Below, in pieces: positions 49,240-58,370 of a stretch of 64,000 nt of DNA. How positions within the stretch are numbered: position 1 is the first letter of the stretch; each line of letters opens with the position of its first letter. The notes below the pieces were generated by a model that worked only from the letters and a program-made list of their open reading frames with translations, had not been told where the DNA came from and searched no databases. The DNA lies in the NCBI GenBank assembly GCA_017463225.1, contig JAFTPO010000002.1, positions 1 through 64,000 on the forward strand. Direction: 5' to 3'. This stretch comes from Lachnospiraceae bacterium (lineage in GTDB: Bacteria > Bacillota > Clostridia > Lachnospirales > Lachnospiraceae). The position numbers were made by a program, and so were the translations under genes.

Positions 49240-51432
49240 ATGAGAAAAGCAAAGTTTAAAGCCGTATTTGCCCTTCTTATATTCCTGGCTTTAGTGGCTG
49301 GTGGAGTTTATATGGCAATGTACGGAGTGGGAGATAAGAAAATTGGAAGAGCATCGGATATTCCTTTGGGTCTTGATCTTCAGGGTGGACTTTCTGTTAC
49401 CTATGAGATAACAAATGAAGCTCCAACTCAGGAAGAGATTAATGCAACCATAGACAAGCTTCAGAGAAGAGTTGACGGATATAGCTCTGAGGGAGAGGTA
49501 TATCAGGAGGGTGAGGATAGAATCACTGTTGAGATTCCTGTAGATACAGAAAAGCATGACGCTCACGAGATATTAGATCAGCTTGGACAGCCTGGACAGC
49601 TTCTCTTCTTAGATGAGACAAACTATGTGCTTTGGTCTCAGGGCGCTGAGTACAAGGCAGCACTTGATGGAGCAGATGTTAAGAATTCAGATGTTTTAGT
49701 TGATACCTCAGGCATTCAGCAGGAGTATGTTGTTCAGCTTATATTCTCAGATACAGGTAAGCAGAAGTTTGCTGATGCAACAGAGGCTAATATTGGAAAG
49801 CAGATATTTATCATATATGATGGAACAGTAGTAAGTGCTCCTGTAGTTCAGACAGTTATTACAGGTGGAGAGGCAACTATCTCAGGTGGAAATATGACTC
49901 TTGAGCAGGCTCAAAACCTTGCTGATACTATTAAGATTGGTGCACTTCCACTTGAGCTTAAGCAGCTTCAGTACAACATTGTAGGTGCTAAGCTTGGTAA
50001 GGAGGCTGTTTCTACAAGTCTTAAGGCTGGTGCAGTTGGATTTGGTATCGTATGTCTTATTATGATAGTTATCTATCTTGTACCGGGATTTTTGGCATCA
50101 CTTGCACTTGTGGCATACGTAGTATTGATGCTTCTCATATTAAGTATAAGAGGAATCACACTTACACTTCCGGGTATAGCAGGTATCCTTTTGTCAGTAG
50201 GTATGGCGGTTGATGCCAATGTTATTATCTTCACAAGAATTAAGGAAGAGCTTGCCACAGGAGAGAGTGTAAGAAATTCAGTTAGAGCAGGTTTCTCAAA
50301 GGCACTTACAGCCATTCTTGATGGAAATATTACAACACTTATAGCTACATTTGTTCTTATGGCTCTTGGAACAGGAAGTATTAAGGGCTTTGCTGTTACA
50401 CTTATGGTTGGTATTATCCTTTCTATGTTTACAGCACTTGCAATTACCAGACTGTTGCTTAATATAGCAGTTAATTTAGGCATAAGAAACAAGAAGTTCT
50501 TCGGTGTAGCTAAGAAGCCTAAGATTAGAAATTATGTTAAGAATTCAAAATACTGTATGATTGCGTCTCTGATAGTAATCATTTTAGGTCTTGTGTTTAT
50601 GCCTATTAATAAGGCGAATACAGGCAGAAGTCTAAACTATGCTCTTGAGTTCACAGGAGGTACATCAACTACAGTTACCTTTGATGAGGCTTATGATTTG
50701 CATAGAGCTGAGGAGGAGGTTGCTCCTGTTATAGCTGAAGCAACAGGCATTCAGGTTGGAACTATTCAGATTCAGGTTGTTGAGGGAACTACTCAGGTAA
50801 TATTTAAGACTGCAGAGCTTACAGAGCAGCAAAGCACAGATATGGATGTAAAGCTTAGAGAAAGCTTTAACATATCTGAGATAAGCTCACAGAGCATAAG
50901 CTCTACTATAAGTGGAGAGATGAAGAAGGATGCTATCGTTGCCATCATCATTGCATCTATCCTTATGCTTATATATATAGCGGTAAGATTCTCAGACGTA
51001 AGATTTGGTGCCAGTGCAGTTTTAGCACTTCTCCACGATGTAATGGTGGTATTTATGTTCTACTCAGTGGCACAGCTTTCAGTTGGTAATACATTTATCG
51101 CTTGTATGCTCACTATAGTTGGTTACTCTATCAATGCTACTATTATAATCTTTGATAGAATTAGAGAGAATATGAAGCTTATGGATATTGTGAAGGATGG
51201 TTACGAGCATATTGTTAACACAAGTATTGCTCAGACCTTCTCAAGATCAATATATACTTCACTTACAACCTTTGTAACAGTACTTGTACTTTACATTATG
51301 GGTGTTGCTTCTCTTAAGGAGTTTACATTTACCCTTATGGTAGGTATCGTTTGTGGTGCTTATTCTTCAATATGTATTACAGGACCACTTTGGCTCTTGC
51401 TTAAGAATAAGTTTAAGAAGAAGGAAGCTTAA
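49240..51432 (+). CDS. secDF: Fused protein translocase subunit SecDF
   Basis: A 730-residue membrane protein joining SecD and SecF in one chain, which uses the proton gradient to assist Sec-dependent export. The SecD half (residues 1-420) has TM1, GLDLQGGLSVTYE near 45, the P1 domain and five TM helices with GMAVDANVIIFTRIKEE; the SecF half begins near 430 with TM, YALEFTGGTSTTV near 465 and ends with the second TM bundle (VGYSINATIIIFDRIREN, LYIMGVASLKEFTFTLMVG). Such fusions occur in many Firmicutes. AGGAGAAAGAAC precedes the start, 32 bases after scfB. Confidence 0.95.
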   Translation: MRKAKFKAVFALLIFLALVAGGVYMAMYGVGDKKIGRASDIPLGLDLQGGLSVTYEITNEAPTQEEINATIDKLQRRVDGYSSEGEVYQEGEDRITVEIPVDTEKHDAHEILDQLGQPGQLLFLDETNYVLWSQGAEYKAALDGADVKNSDVLVDTSGIQQEYVVQLIFSDTGKQKFADATEANIGKQIFIIYDGTVVSAPVVQTVITGGEATISGGNMTLEQAQNLADTIKIGALPLELKQLQYNIVGAKLGKEAVSTSLKAGAVGFGIVCLIMIVIYLVPGFLASLALVAYVVLMLLILSIRGITLTLPGIAGILLSVGMAVDANVIIFTRIKEELATGESVRNSVRAGFSKALTAILDGNITTLIATFVLMALGTGSIKGFAVTLMVGIILSMFTALAITRLLLNIAVNLGIRNKKFFGVAKKPKIRNYVKNSKYCMIASLIVIILGLVFMPINKANTGRSLNYALEFTGGTSTTVTFDEAYDLHRAEEEVAPVIAEATGIQVGTIQIQVVEGTTQVIFKTAELTEQQSTDMDVKLRESFNISEISSQSISSTISGEMKKDAIVAIIIASILMLIYIAVRFSDVRFGASAVLALLHDVMVVFMFYSVAQLSVGNTFIACMLTIVGYSINATIIIFDRIRENMKLMDIVKDGYEHIVNTSIAQTFSRSIYTSLTTFVTVLVLYIMGVASLKEFTFTLMVGIVCGAYSSICITGPLWLLLKNKFKKKEA

Positions 51433-51527
51433 GGGATTTTAATTTGATATTAGTATATTGTAGCGGCAGTCTGACAGGGCTACCGCTATAATGCTTTATT
51501 TATTTGACGCAGACAGGGGGCGTTTTT

Positions 51528-53294
51528 GTGGAGGCAGTTTGGCGAATTCATGCCAAGAGGGCAGATTTTAATGCGTTGGGTGCCAGGTTTAATATAGACC
51601 CGGTAATAGCCAGAATAATTAGAAATAGAGATTTGGTCACTGAAGAGGATTTTGACGGATATTTAAACGGTGGCTTGGAGCTTGCTCATGACCCCTCCCT
51701 GATGAAGGATATGGATGAAGCCTGTAGGCTTATGGCAGACAAGATTAAGGCAGGCAAGTTAATTCGTATAATATCCGATTATGATGTGGATGGAGTTATG
51801 TCCAACTACATACTTTTACGTGGCTTAAAGGACGCGGGAGCTATAGTTTCCTATGAGATTCCTGACAGACTTACAGATGGCTATGGAATAAATGAGAGAA
51901 TAATAAGAGACGCCTATAGTGACGGTGTAGATACTATTATAACCTGCGATAACGGGATTGGTGCATTTTCAGCTATTAATCTGGCTAAGGAGCTTGGTAT
52001 GACAGTTATAGTTACAGACCATCATGAGCCACCTTTAGATGAGGATGAAAGTGGTAATGTATATAGACATTTTGTGTCAGCCGATGCGGTGGTGGACCCT
52101 AAGAGACCGGATTGTGAGTATCCTTTTAAGGAAATCTGCGGTGCCTGCGTGGCGTATAAATTTATATATCATTTATATAGGATAATGAACCTAAGCTGGA
52201 ACGATGACTGGTTTATGGAGATGGTGGGTATGGCTACTGTGTGTGACATTATGCCACTTGTAGACGAGAACAGAGTGTATGTAAAAAAGGCTATGGCTCT
52301 TATAAAAAACACTGAAAATATTGGCCTTAAAGCGCTGCTTAGAATGAATAATCTTATGGACAAAAAGATTGGTTCTTATACATTTGGATATATACTAGGA
52401 CCTTGTATAAATGCCTCAGGAAGACTGGACAGTGCAAAAAAAGGCCTGGAGCTTTTACTGATAGAGGATATGGGACAGGCTCTTAATATGGCTGAGGAGA
52501 TTAAGGAGATTAATGCTACCAGAAAGACTATGACTGAACAGGGCAAGAAGGCGGCCATAGAGCTGGTTGAGCGTGAATATATGGATGATGTGGTTCTGGT
52601 GGTATATATGCCGGAACTTCACGAGAGCTTGGCGGGCTTAGTTGCAGGAAAGCTTAAGGAGAGATATAACAGGCCAACACTGGTGTTTGCTCAGGCGGAA
52701 AATGGTTTGCTTAAGGGTTCCGGAAGATCTATAGAGACCTATAATATGTTTGAAAAGCTCAGTCAGCACAAGGAACTATTTGTAAAGATGGGTGGACATC
52801 CTATGGCAGCAGGCTTTAGCATAGAGCCGGACAAGTTGGATATACTTAGAGAAAGACTTAATGCAACTCACGGTCTCACACCGGATGACTTAAAACCGGT
52901 GATAATGATAGATGTGCCTATGCCATTTAGTTATATAACTACTAATCTTATAAAGCAGCTTGATTTGTTAGAGCCTATAGGAAAGGGCAATCCTAAGCCT
53001 GTATTTGCTCAGGCAAATCTGGGCGTAAAAAAGGTAAGGTTTATGGGAGAGAATAACAGTGCCATAAAGCTGTGGCTTACAGATGAGCAGGGAAATACTA
53101 TAGAAGCAGTAGATTTTGATTCAAATAGCTTTATAGAAAGCATAAAAATGTGGTTTAGTGACGAAGAATGTGATAAAATGGTACAAGGTTTGCCGAATCG
53201 GGTACGCATAGATGTGATGTACTATCCAAGTATAAATGAGTACGGTGGAAGACAGACTATACAGTTGATGCCTCAGAGATATAATAGGGCATAA
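51528..53294 (+). CDS. recJ: Single-stranded-DNA-specific exonuclease RecJ
   Basis: A 588-residue DHH-superfamily 5'-3' exonuclease used in recombination and base-excision repair. Motifs: IRIISDYDVDGVMSNYIL near residue 75, DTIITCDNGIG near 135, VIVTDHHEPP near 160 (the DHH motif), PKRPDCEYPFKEICGACVA near 190 and, in the DHHA1 region, GSGRSIETYNMFEKLSQHKELFVKMGGHPMAAGF near 400. A C-terminal OB-like domain follows. GTG at 51528 with GGGGG seven bases upstream is the best start; an in-frame start at 51504 has none. Slightly compact compared with E. coli RecJ. Confidence 0.95.
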   Translation: MEAVWRIHAKRADFNALGARFNIDPVIARIIRNRDLVTEEDFDGYLNGGLELAHDPSLMKDMDEACRLMADKIKAGKLIRIISDYDVDGVMSNYILLRGLKDAGAIVSYEIPDRLTDGYGINERIIRDAYSDGVDTIITCDNGIGAFSAINLAKELGMTVIVTDHHEPPLDEDESGNVYRHFVSADAVVDPKRPDCEYPFKEICGACVAYKFIYHLYRIMNLSWNDDWFMEMVGMATVCDIMPLVDENRVYVKKAMALIKNTENIGLKALLRMNNLMDKKIGSYTFGYILGPCINASGRLDSAKKGLELLLIEDMGQALNMAEEIKEINATRKTMTEQGKKAAIELVEREYMDDVVLVVYMPELHESLAGLVAGKLKERYNRPTLVFAQAENGLLKGSGRSIETYNMFEKLSQHKELFVKMGGHPMAAGFSIEPDKLDILRERLNATHGLTPDDLKPVIMIDVPMPFSYITTNLIKQLDLLEPIGKGNPKPVFAQANLGVKKVRFMGENNSAIKLWLTDEQGNTIEAVDFDSNSFIESIKMWFSDEECDKMVQGLPNRVRIDVMYYPSINEYGGRQTIQLMPQRYNRA

Positions 53295-53323
53295 TATAGA
53301 CAAAGGAAAAGGAGAGGGCCAGT

Positions 53324-53848
53324 ATGAAGAGAGTAGAAGATTATATGACAAGTATTCCTGACTTTCCAAAGGAGGGAATTATATTTAGAGATGTAACCAG
53401 TGTTTTAGAGAGTCCGGAGGGATATCACCTGGCTATTGATGAATTAAATAAGCTTTTAGAGGGCTTAGATTATGATTATATTGCCGGAACTGAGTCAAGA
53501 GGCTTTATATTTGGTGCTCCACTTGCATATATGAATAATAAGGGCTTTATACCTGTTCGTAAAAAGGGAAAGCTTCCTAGAGAGACAGTAGAGATGAGCT
53601 ATGACTTAGAGTATGGCTCTGCGACCATAGAGATACATAAGGATTCCATTAAACCTGGAGATAAGGTTGTGTTAGTTGATGACCTTATTGCAACAGGAGG
53701 TACCATTGAGGCATCAGCAAAGCTTATAGAGCAGCTTGGAGGCAAGGTAGTTAAGATGATATTCCTTATCGAGTTGGTAGATTTGAAGGGAAGAGAGCTC
53801 CTAAAGAACTATGATGTAGCTTCGGTTATACAGTACGAGGGAGAGTAA
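53324..53848 (+). CDS. apt: Adenine phosphoribosyltransferase
   Basis: A 174-residue cytosolic purine-salvage enzyme that converts adenine and PRPP to AMP. Seen: IPDFPKEGIIFRDVTSVL at the N-terminus, GTESRGFIFGAPLAY near 58, IPVRKKGKLP near 84 and the PRPP-binding VVLVDDLIATGGTIEASAKL near 125. Length and motifs are standard. It lies between recJ and the RelA/SpoT gene, a conserved arrangement in Firmicutes. AAAGGAGAGGGCCAGT precedes the ATG. Confidence 0.97.
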   Translation: MKRVEDYMTSIPDFPKEGIIFRDVTSVLESPEGYHLAIDELNKLLEGLDYDYIAGTESRGFIFGAPLAYMNNKGFIPVRKKGKLPRETVEMSYDLEYGSATIEIHKDSIKPGDKVVLVDDLIATGGTIEASAKLIEQLGGKVVKMIFLIELVDLKGRELLKNYDVASVIQYEGE

Positions 53849-53908
53849 GATTTTTGAAAGACAGTCTGGACAGACTAAGTAACATAAGCGAAGGCGAGGC
53901 GAAAAGTG

Positions 53909-56176
53909 ATGTCAGAGGAAAAATACAAAGCACCGGACCCAATTAAAAAACAGTTAAGCAAGCCAGAGGATTTTACACCTCCGGACAAATTATTTGAGCA
54001 GCTGATAGATACCATTAGAAGGTATCATCCATCATCAGATATTTCTCAGATACTTAAGGCTTATCGTATAGCGGATGATGCACATAAGGACCAGAAACGC
54101 AAATCTGGAGAGCCTTATATCATACATCCTCTTTGTGTTGCCCTGATACTTGCAGAGCTGGAGCTGGATAAGGAGACTATCATAGCTGGAATTCTCCATG
54201 ATGTGGTAGAGGATACCGTTATGACCAAGGAAGAGATAGCTAAGGAATTCTCTGAGGAGATAGCTGCTTTGGTAGACGGTGTTACAAAGCTTACCAGACT
54301 TGATTTGTCTCAGGACAAGATAGAGATACAGGCGGAGAATCTTCGTAAGATGTTCCTTGCTATGGCAAAGGACATTAGAGTTATACTTATAAAGCTGGCA
54401 GATAGATTGCACAATCTTAGAACTATGCAGTATCAGTCCCCGGCTAAGCAGATAGAGAAGTCTAGAGAGACTATGGATATATATGCTCCTTTGGCTCACA
54501 GACTTGGTATATCTAAGATTAAGATTGAGTTAGATGACCTTTCCATGAGATACCTCTATCCGGAGGTTCATGCAAACCTTACTGAGGAGATAAAGACCAG
54601 ACTGATGGCAAGCGAGGACTTTATCGCTCAGATGGTAAGTGAAGTAAAGGATTGTATGAAGGATGCAGGTATAGCTGCAGAGATAGATGGTAGAGTAAAG
54701 CATCTTTTTAGTATATATAAGAAGATGAAGACTCAGGACAAGACCTTAGACCAGATATATGATATACATGCCATCAGAATCAAGGTTGCTACAGTGAGAG
54801 ACTGTTATGCAGCTCTTGGAATCATTCATGAGAAGTACAAGCCAATTCCGGGACGTTTTAAGGATTATATAGCTATGCCTAAGTCCAATATGTATCAGTC
54901 CCTTCACACCACCCTTATAGGACCTGGTGGAAGACCATTTGAGATACAGATACGTACCTTTGAGATGCACAAGACTGCTGAGTACGGTATCGCAGCTCAC
55001 TGGAAGTACAAGGAGGGTGGAGAAGGCAAGGCAAACAGCGAGGAGCAGAAGCTAAGCTGGCTTCGCCAGATACTGGAGTGGCAGACAGATACTACTGATA
55101 ATAAGGAATTTATGAACTTTGTAAAGACAGACCTTGATCTGTTCTCAGACCAGGTGTACTGTTTTACTCCGGCAGGAGATGTTAAGAACTTGCCGGCAGG
55201 TTCAACACCTATAGATTTTGCATATGCTATTCACACTGCTGTTGGTAATAAGCTTATCGGAGCCAGAGTCAATGGCAAGCAGGTACCTATAGAGACAGTG
55301 CTTAAGAATGGTGACAGAATTGAGATTATTACCTCACAAAACGCAAAGGGGCCAAGTAGAGACTGGCTTTCTATAGTTAAGAGTACTCAGGCTAAGACCA
55401 AGATAAATCAGTGGTTTAGACAGGAGAATAAAGAGGACAATATCCAGAGGGGTAAGGAGGCAATAGCAAGCTATTGTAAGAGTAAATCCATAGTATTGTC
55501 TGATATACTTAAGCCGGAGTTTAGAGAAATAGTTCTTAAGAAGTATAATTTTGCTACCTGGGATGCCCTGGTTTCCGCCATAGGCTATGGAGCTTTAAAG
55601 GAAGGTCAGGTTGTAAATCGACTCTTAGAGGAGTTAAAGAGAGATCAGGAGAGCAAGATTACTGAAGAACAAATCGTTGATAAGATTAACACTCCGGGCA
55701 GAGGAGTTAAGAGCAGTAAGGACGGAATCATAGTAAAGGGAATTCATGATGTTTCAGTAAGATTCTCTAAGTGCTGTGCACCTGTTCCGGGAGATGAGAT
55801 AGTTGGATATGTAACCAGAGGTAGAGGAATCTCTATCCACAGAACAGACTGTATAAATGTCATAAATATGAGTGACTTTGACAGAGCCAGACTTATAGAG
55901 GCAGACTGGGAGCAGGGCCTATCCCCGGCTACAAGTCTTTATACAGCCGAGATAAACATCTATGCTTATGACAGTCAGGGACTTATATTTAAGCTGACTA
56001 AGCTGTTTAATGAGGAGAACATCAACCTTACAGGACTTAATGTGCGTCTTAATAAGCAGGGTAGAGCTACCGTAAATGTAAAGTTCCAGATACATTCAAA
56101 GGAACAGCTAAATAAGGTTATAGATAAGATAAGAAATATTGAAGGAATTATTGATATAGAGAGAACTTCAGGCTAG
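53909..56176 (+). CDS. relA: Bifunctional (p)ppGpp synthetase/hydrolase (Rsh, RelA/SpoT family)
   Basis: A 755-residue long-form stringent response enzyme. The HD hydrolase domain is intact: HKDQKRKSGEPYIIHP near residue 55, GILHDVVEDT near 88 and KLADRLHNLRTMQ near 155. The synthetase domain follows (KTQDKTLDQIYDIHAIRI, HTTLIGPGGRPFEIQIRT near 330), then the TGS domain (VYCFTPAGDVKNLPAGSTPIDFAY near 415) and a C-terminal zinc-finger/ACT region (RFSKCCAPVPGDEIVGY, INLTGLNVRLNKQGRATVNV). Both activities are expected. The ATG at 53909 and a GTG one codon earlier are equally possible, with GGCGAGG upstream. Confidence 0.95.
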   Translation: MSEEKYKAPDPIKKQLSKPEDFTPPDKLFEQLIDTIRRYHPSSDISQILKAYRIADDAHKDQKRKSGEPYIIHPLCVALILAELELDKETIIAGILHDVVEDTVMTKEEIAKEFSEEIAALVDGVTKLTRLDLSQDKIEIQAENLRKMFLAMAKDIRVILIKLADRLHNLRTMQYQSPAKQIEKSRETMDIYAPLAHRLGISKIKIELDDLSMRYLYPEVHANLTEEIKTRLMASEDFIAQMVSEVKDCMKDAGIAAEIDGRVKHLFSIYKKMKTQDKTLDQIYDIHAIRIKVATVRDCYAALGIIHEKYKPIPGRFKDYIAMPKSNMYQSLHTTLIGPGGRPFEIQIRTFEMHKTAEYGIAAHWKYKEGGEGKANSEEQKLSWLRQILEWQTDTTDNKEFMNFVKTDLDLFSDQVYCFTPAGDVKNLPAGSTPIDFAYAIHTAVGNKLIGARVNGKQVPIETVLKNGDRIEIITSQNAKGPSRDWLSIVKSTQAKTKINQWFRQENKEDNIQRGKEAIASYCKSKSIVLSDILKPEFREIVLKKYNFATWDALVSAIGYGALKEGQVVNRLLEELKRDQESKITEEQIVDKINTPGRGVKSSKDGIIVKGIHDVSVRFSKCCAPVPGDEIVGYVTRGRGISIHRTDCINVINMSDFDRARLIEADWEQGLSPATSLYTAEINIYAYDSQGLIFKLTKLFNEENINLTGLNVRLNKQGRATVNVKFQIHSKEQLNKVIDKIRNIEGIIDIERTSG

Positions 56177-56187
56177 AAGGAGATAAT

Positions 56188-56826
56188 ATGGCACAATTAA
56201 TAACCATAACAAATATATTAGGTTCCCTGGGAACTAATTGTTACACTATCGTAAATAAGGATACCAGAGAGGCGGCGGTTGTTGATCCTGCTGCCAGAGC
56301 TGATTATCTTGTGAAGATGTATGAGGAGCAGAATATTAAGCTTAAGTACATTTTACTTACTCATGGTCATGTGGATCATATCGGAGGAGTCACTGGTTTA
56401 AAGGATGCAATGCCGGATGCCAGGGTTTACGCCTGCAGTGAAGAGGCAGACGTGCTTAAAAGACCGGAGCTTAACCTATCTATGATGTTTGGTAGCTCTA
56501 TGTCTCTAGAGGCAGATGAGCTTATAGAGGGAGAGCCAGAGCTTGAGCTGCTTGGTACTAAGGTTAAGTGTATTCACGTTCCGGGACACACTAAGGGAGG
56601 AATGTGCTATTACTTCCCGGAGGAAAAGCTTCTTTTCTCAGGAGATACACTTTTTAACTACAGTATAGGTAGAAGTGATTTCCCTACCGGAGATGAGGTG
56701 GCTCTTATGTCTAATATTAGTGCCAAGCTTCTCACACTTCCAGAGGATGTTGTGGTATATCCGGGACACAATGACAGAACAACTATTAAGAAGGAAAAGA
56801 TGGGTAATCCTTATTTTAGATATTAG
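56188..56826 (+). CDS. Metallo-beta-lactamase fold hydrolase (glyoxalase II-like)
   Basis: A 212-residue cytosolic zinc hydrolase. The metal-binding motif is LLTHGHVDHIGGVTGL near residue 55, followed by CIHVPGHTKGGMCYYF near 135, FSGDTLFNYSIGRSD near 157 and VYPGHNDRTTI near 193, so all dinuclear-metal ligands are present. The organisation is that of the YcbL/glyoxalase II-like group commonly found between relA and hemZ in Clostridia; the substrate is not known. AGAAGGAGATAAT precedes the ATG, 11 bases after the rsh stop. Confidence 0.92.
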   Translation: MAQLITITNILGSLGTNCYTIVNKDTREAAVVDPAARADYLVKMYEEQNIKLKYILLTHGHVDHIGGVTGLKDAMPDARVYACSEEADVLKRPELNLSMMFGSSMSLEADELIEGEPELELLGTKVKCIHVPGHTKGGMCYYFPEEKLLFSGDTLFNYSIGRSDFPTGDEVALMSNISAKLLTLPEDVVVYPGHNDRTTIKKEKMGNPYFRY

Positions 56827-56829
56827 ATT

Positions 56830-58266
56830 ATGATTTTACTTGAACAAAATTCACAGGAATATAATAATGATCTTCGAGCTATGATTATGGCATTCTTCCC
56901 AGGAGTTAAGATAGTGGAAAAGCTTGAGGGGGAGGAAATGCCTAAGTTTATATTCGTAGCAAGATATGATGAGACAGAGACATCCCTAGCAATATTAGAT
57001 GATTATTCTGATATGGAGACCATAGAGGGTAGTTACTTAGATAAGACAGAATTTAGGAATAAGCTAAAGCTTGCATCCTATCATTTACTATGCAGGTACG
57101 CTGATAGAACTCTTCCATGGGGCGACTTAACAGGAGTTAGACCAACTAAGATTGCTATGGCAAAGCTTAAATCGGGAGCTTCCTATGATGAGGCAGTAGA
57201 AAACTATGTTAAGGTTTATGAGGTTTCAGATAAGAAAGCACAGCTTGCTACTAAGGTGGCTGAGAAGGAACTATCACTTATCTCAGATATTGATGTAGAT
57301 AATGATTACTGCTTGTATGTGGGAATTCCATTTTGCCCTACCAGATGCTTGTACTGTTCATTTACATCATATCCAATTGCTCTTTACGAGAAGAAGGCAG
57401 CAGAGTATATTAAGACTCTTAAGAAGGAGCTTGATTACATAGCTGAGGTTTATAAAGATAAGAGACTTGTGTCGGTCTATATAGGTGGTGGTACACCTAC
57501 ATCCATAAGCCATGAGCTACTTGATGAGCTACTTACACATATTGACAGTACATTTGATTTGTCCCAGTGTAAAGAGTTTACTGTGGAGGCAGGAAGACCG
57601 GACAGTATAACTAGGGATAAGCTTATGGTGATGAAGAACCATAATATAAGTAGAATAAGCATCAACCCACAGACTATGAATGACGAGACCTTAAAGGTTA
57701 TCGGAAGAGCTCACACTGTTGAGCAAACTGTAGAAGCCTTTAAGCTTGCCAGAGAATGTGGTTTTGATAATATTAATATGGACCTTATTGCAGGACTTCC
57801 TGGTGAGGATATAAAGAGCATGGAGAATACATTGGCTCAGATTAAGGAGCTTGCTCCGGAGAGTCTGACAGTTCACTCCCTTGCCATAAAGCGTGCAGCT
57901 AACCTTAAACAACAGCTAGGTGAGTACGCTGAGGAAATCCATCAGGATGTTAATGAGATGCTTGATATGGTATCTGATGTTGCCGCAGAGCTTGGTATGG
58001 AGCCATATTACTTGTATCGACAGAAGAATATAGGCGGTAATCTGGAGAATGTGGGCTACTCTAAGGAGGGCTTAGAATGTCTCTACAACATCTTGATTAT
58101 GGAAGAGATAACAGATATAATAGCAGCTGGTGCAGGAGCATCTACTAAGGTTACCTACCACGCCGAAAATCGTGTGGAACGAGTGGAAAACTGCAAGTCA
58201 GTGGATGATTATATAGCTAGATTTGATGAGATGTTAGAGCGTAAGAAGAAGGAATTTTCCAACTAA
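56830..58266 (+). CDS. hemZ: Coproporphyrinogen dehydrogenase HemZ
   Basis: A 478-residue HemN-like radical SAM enzyme of the HemZ group. The N-terminal 160 residues are the HemZ-specific extension (YADRTLPWGDLTGVRPTKIAM). The radical SAM cluster binds through YVGIPFCPTRCLYCSFTSYP near residue 170, and VYIGGGTPTSIS, TVEAGRPDSITRDKL, RISINPQTMNDETL and DLIAGLPGED follow. The C-terminus carries the YYLYRQKNIGGNLENVGYS block typical of HemZ. Three bases separate it from the upstream hydrolase; the ATG has only weak ribosome binding sequence, so coupling is likely. Confidence 0.92.
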   Translation: MILLEQNSQEYNNDLRAMIMAFFPGVKIVEKLEGEEMPKFIFVARYDETETSLAILDDYSDMETIEGSYLDKTEFRNKLKLASYHLLCRYADRTLPWGDLTGVRPTKIAMAKLKSGASYDEAVENYVKVYEVSDKKAQLATKVAEKELSLISDIDVDNDYCLYVGIPFCPTRCLYCSFTSYPIALYEKKAAEYIKTLKKELDYIAEVYKDKRLVSVYIGGGTPTSISHELLDELLTHIDSTFDLSQCKEFTVEAGRPDSITRDKLMVMKNHNISRISINPQTMNDETLKVIGRAHTVEQTVEAFKLARECGFDNINMDLIAGLPGEDIKSMENTLAQIKELAPESLTVHSLAIKRAANLKQQLGEYAEEIHQDVNEMLDMVSDVAAELGMEPYYLYRQKNIGGNLENVGYSKEGLECLYNILIMEEITDIIAAGAGASTKVTYHAENRVERVENCKSVDDYIARFDEMLERKKKEFSN

Positions 58267-58282
58267 AGGAGATGACTTAGAA

Positions 58283-58354
58283 GTGTTTTTATATATAATA
58301 TGTGGAGTTGTAATAATCATACTTGCCATATATTATATGGTGATAGATATGTAG
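58283..58354 (+). CDS. Possible 23-residue membrane peptide between hemZ and hisS
   Basis: A GTG-initiated frame of 23 codons encodes a single hydrophobic helix (MFLYIICGVVIIILAIYYMV) ending IDM. AAAGGAGATG lies about 11 bases upstream. It is too short to be supported by composition, and it fills the otherwise unexplained gap between hemZ and hisS in the same direction. I regard it as a candidate only. Confidence 0.3.
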   Translation: MFLYIICGVVIIILAIYYMVIDM

Positions 58355-58370
58355 ATGAGAGGAGAAACAT

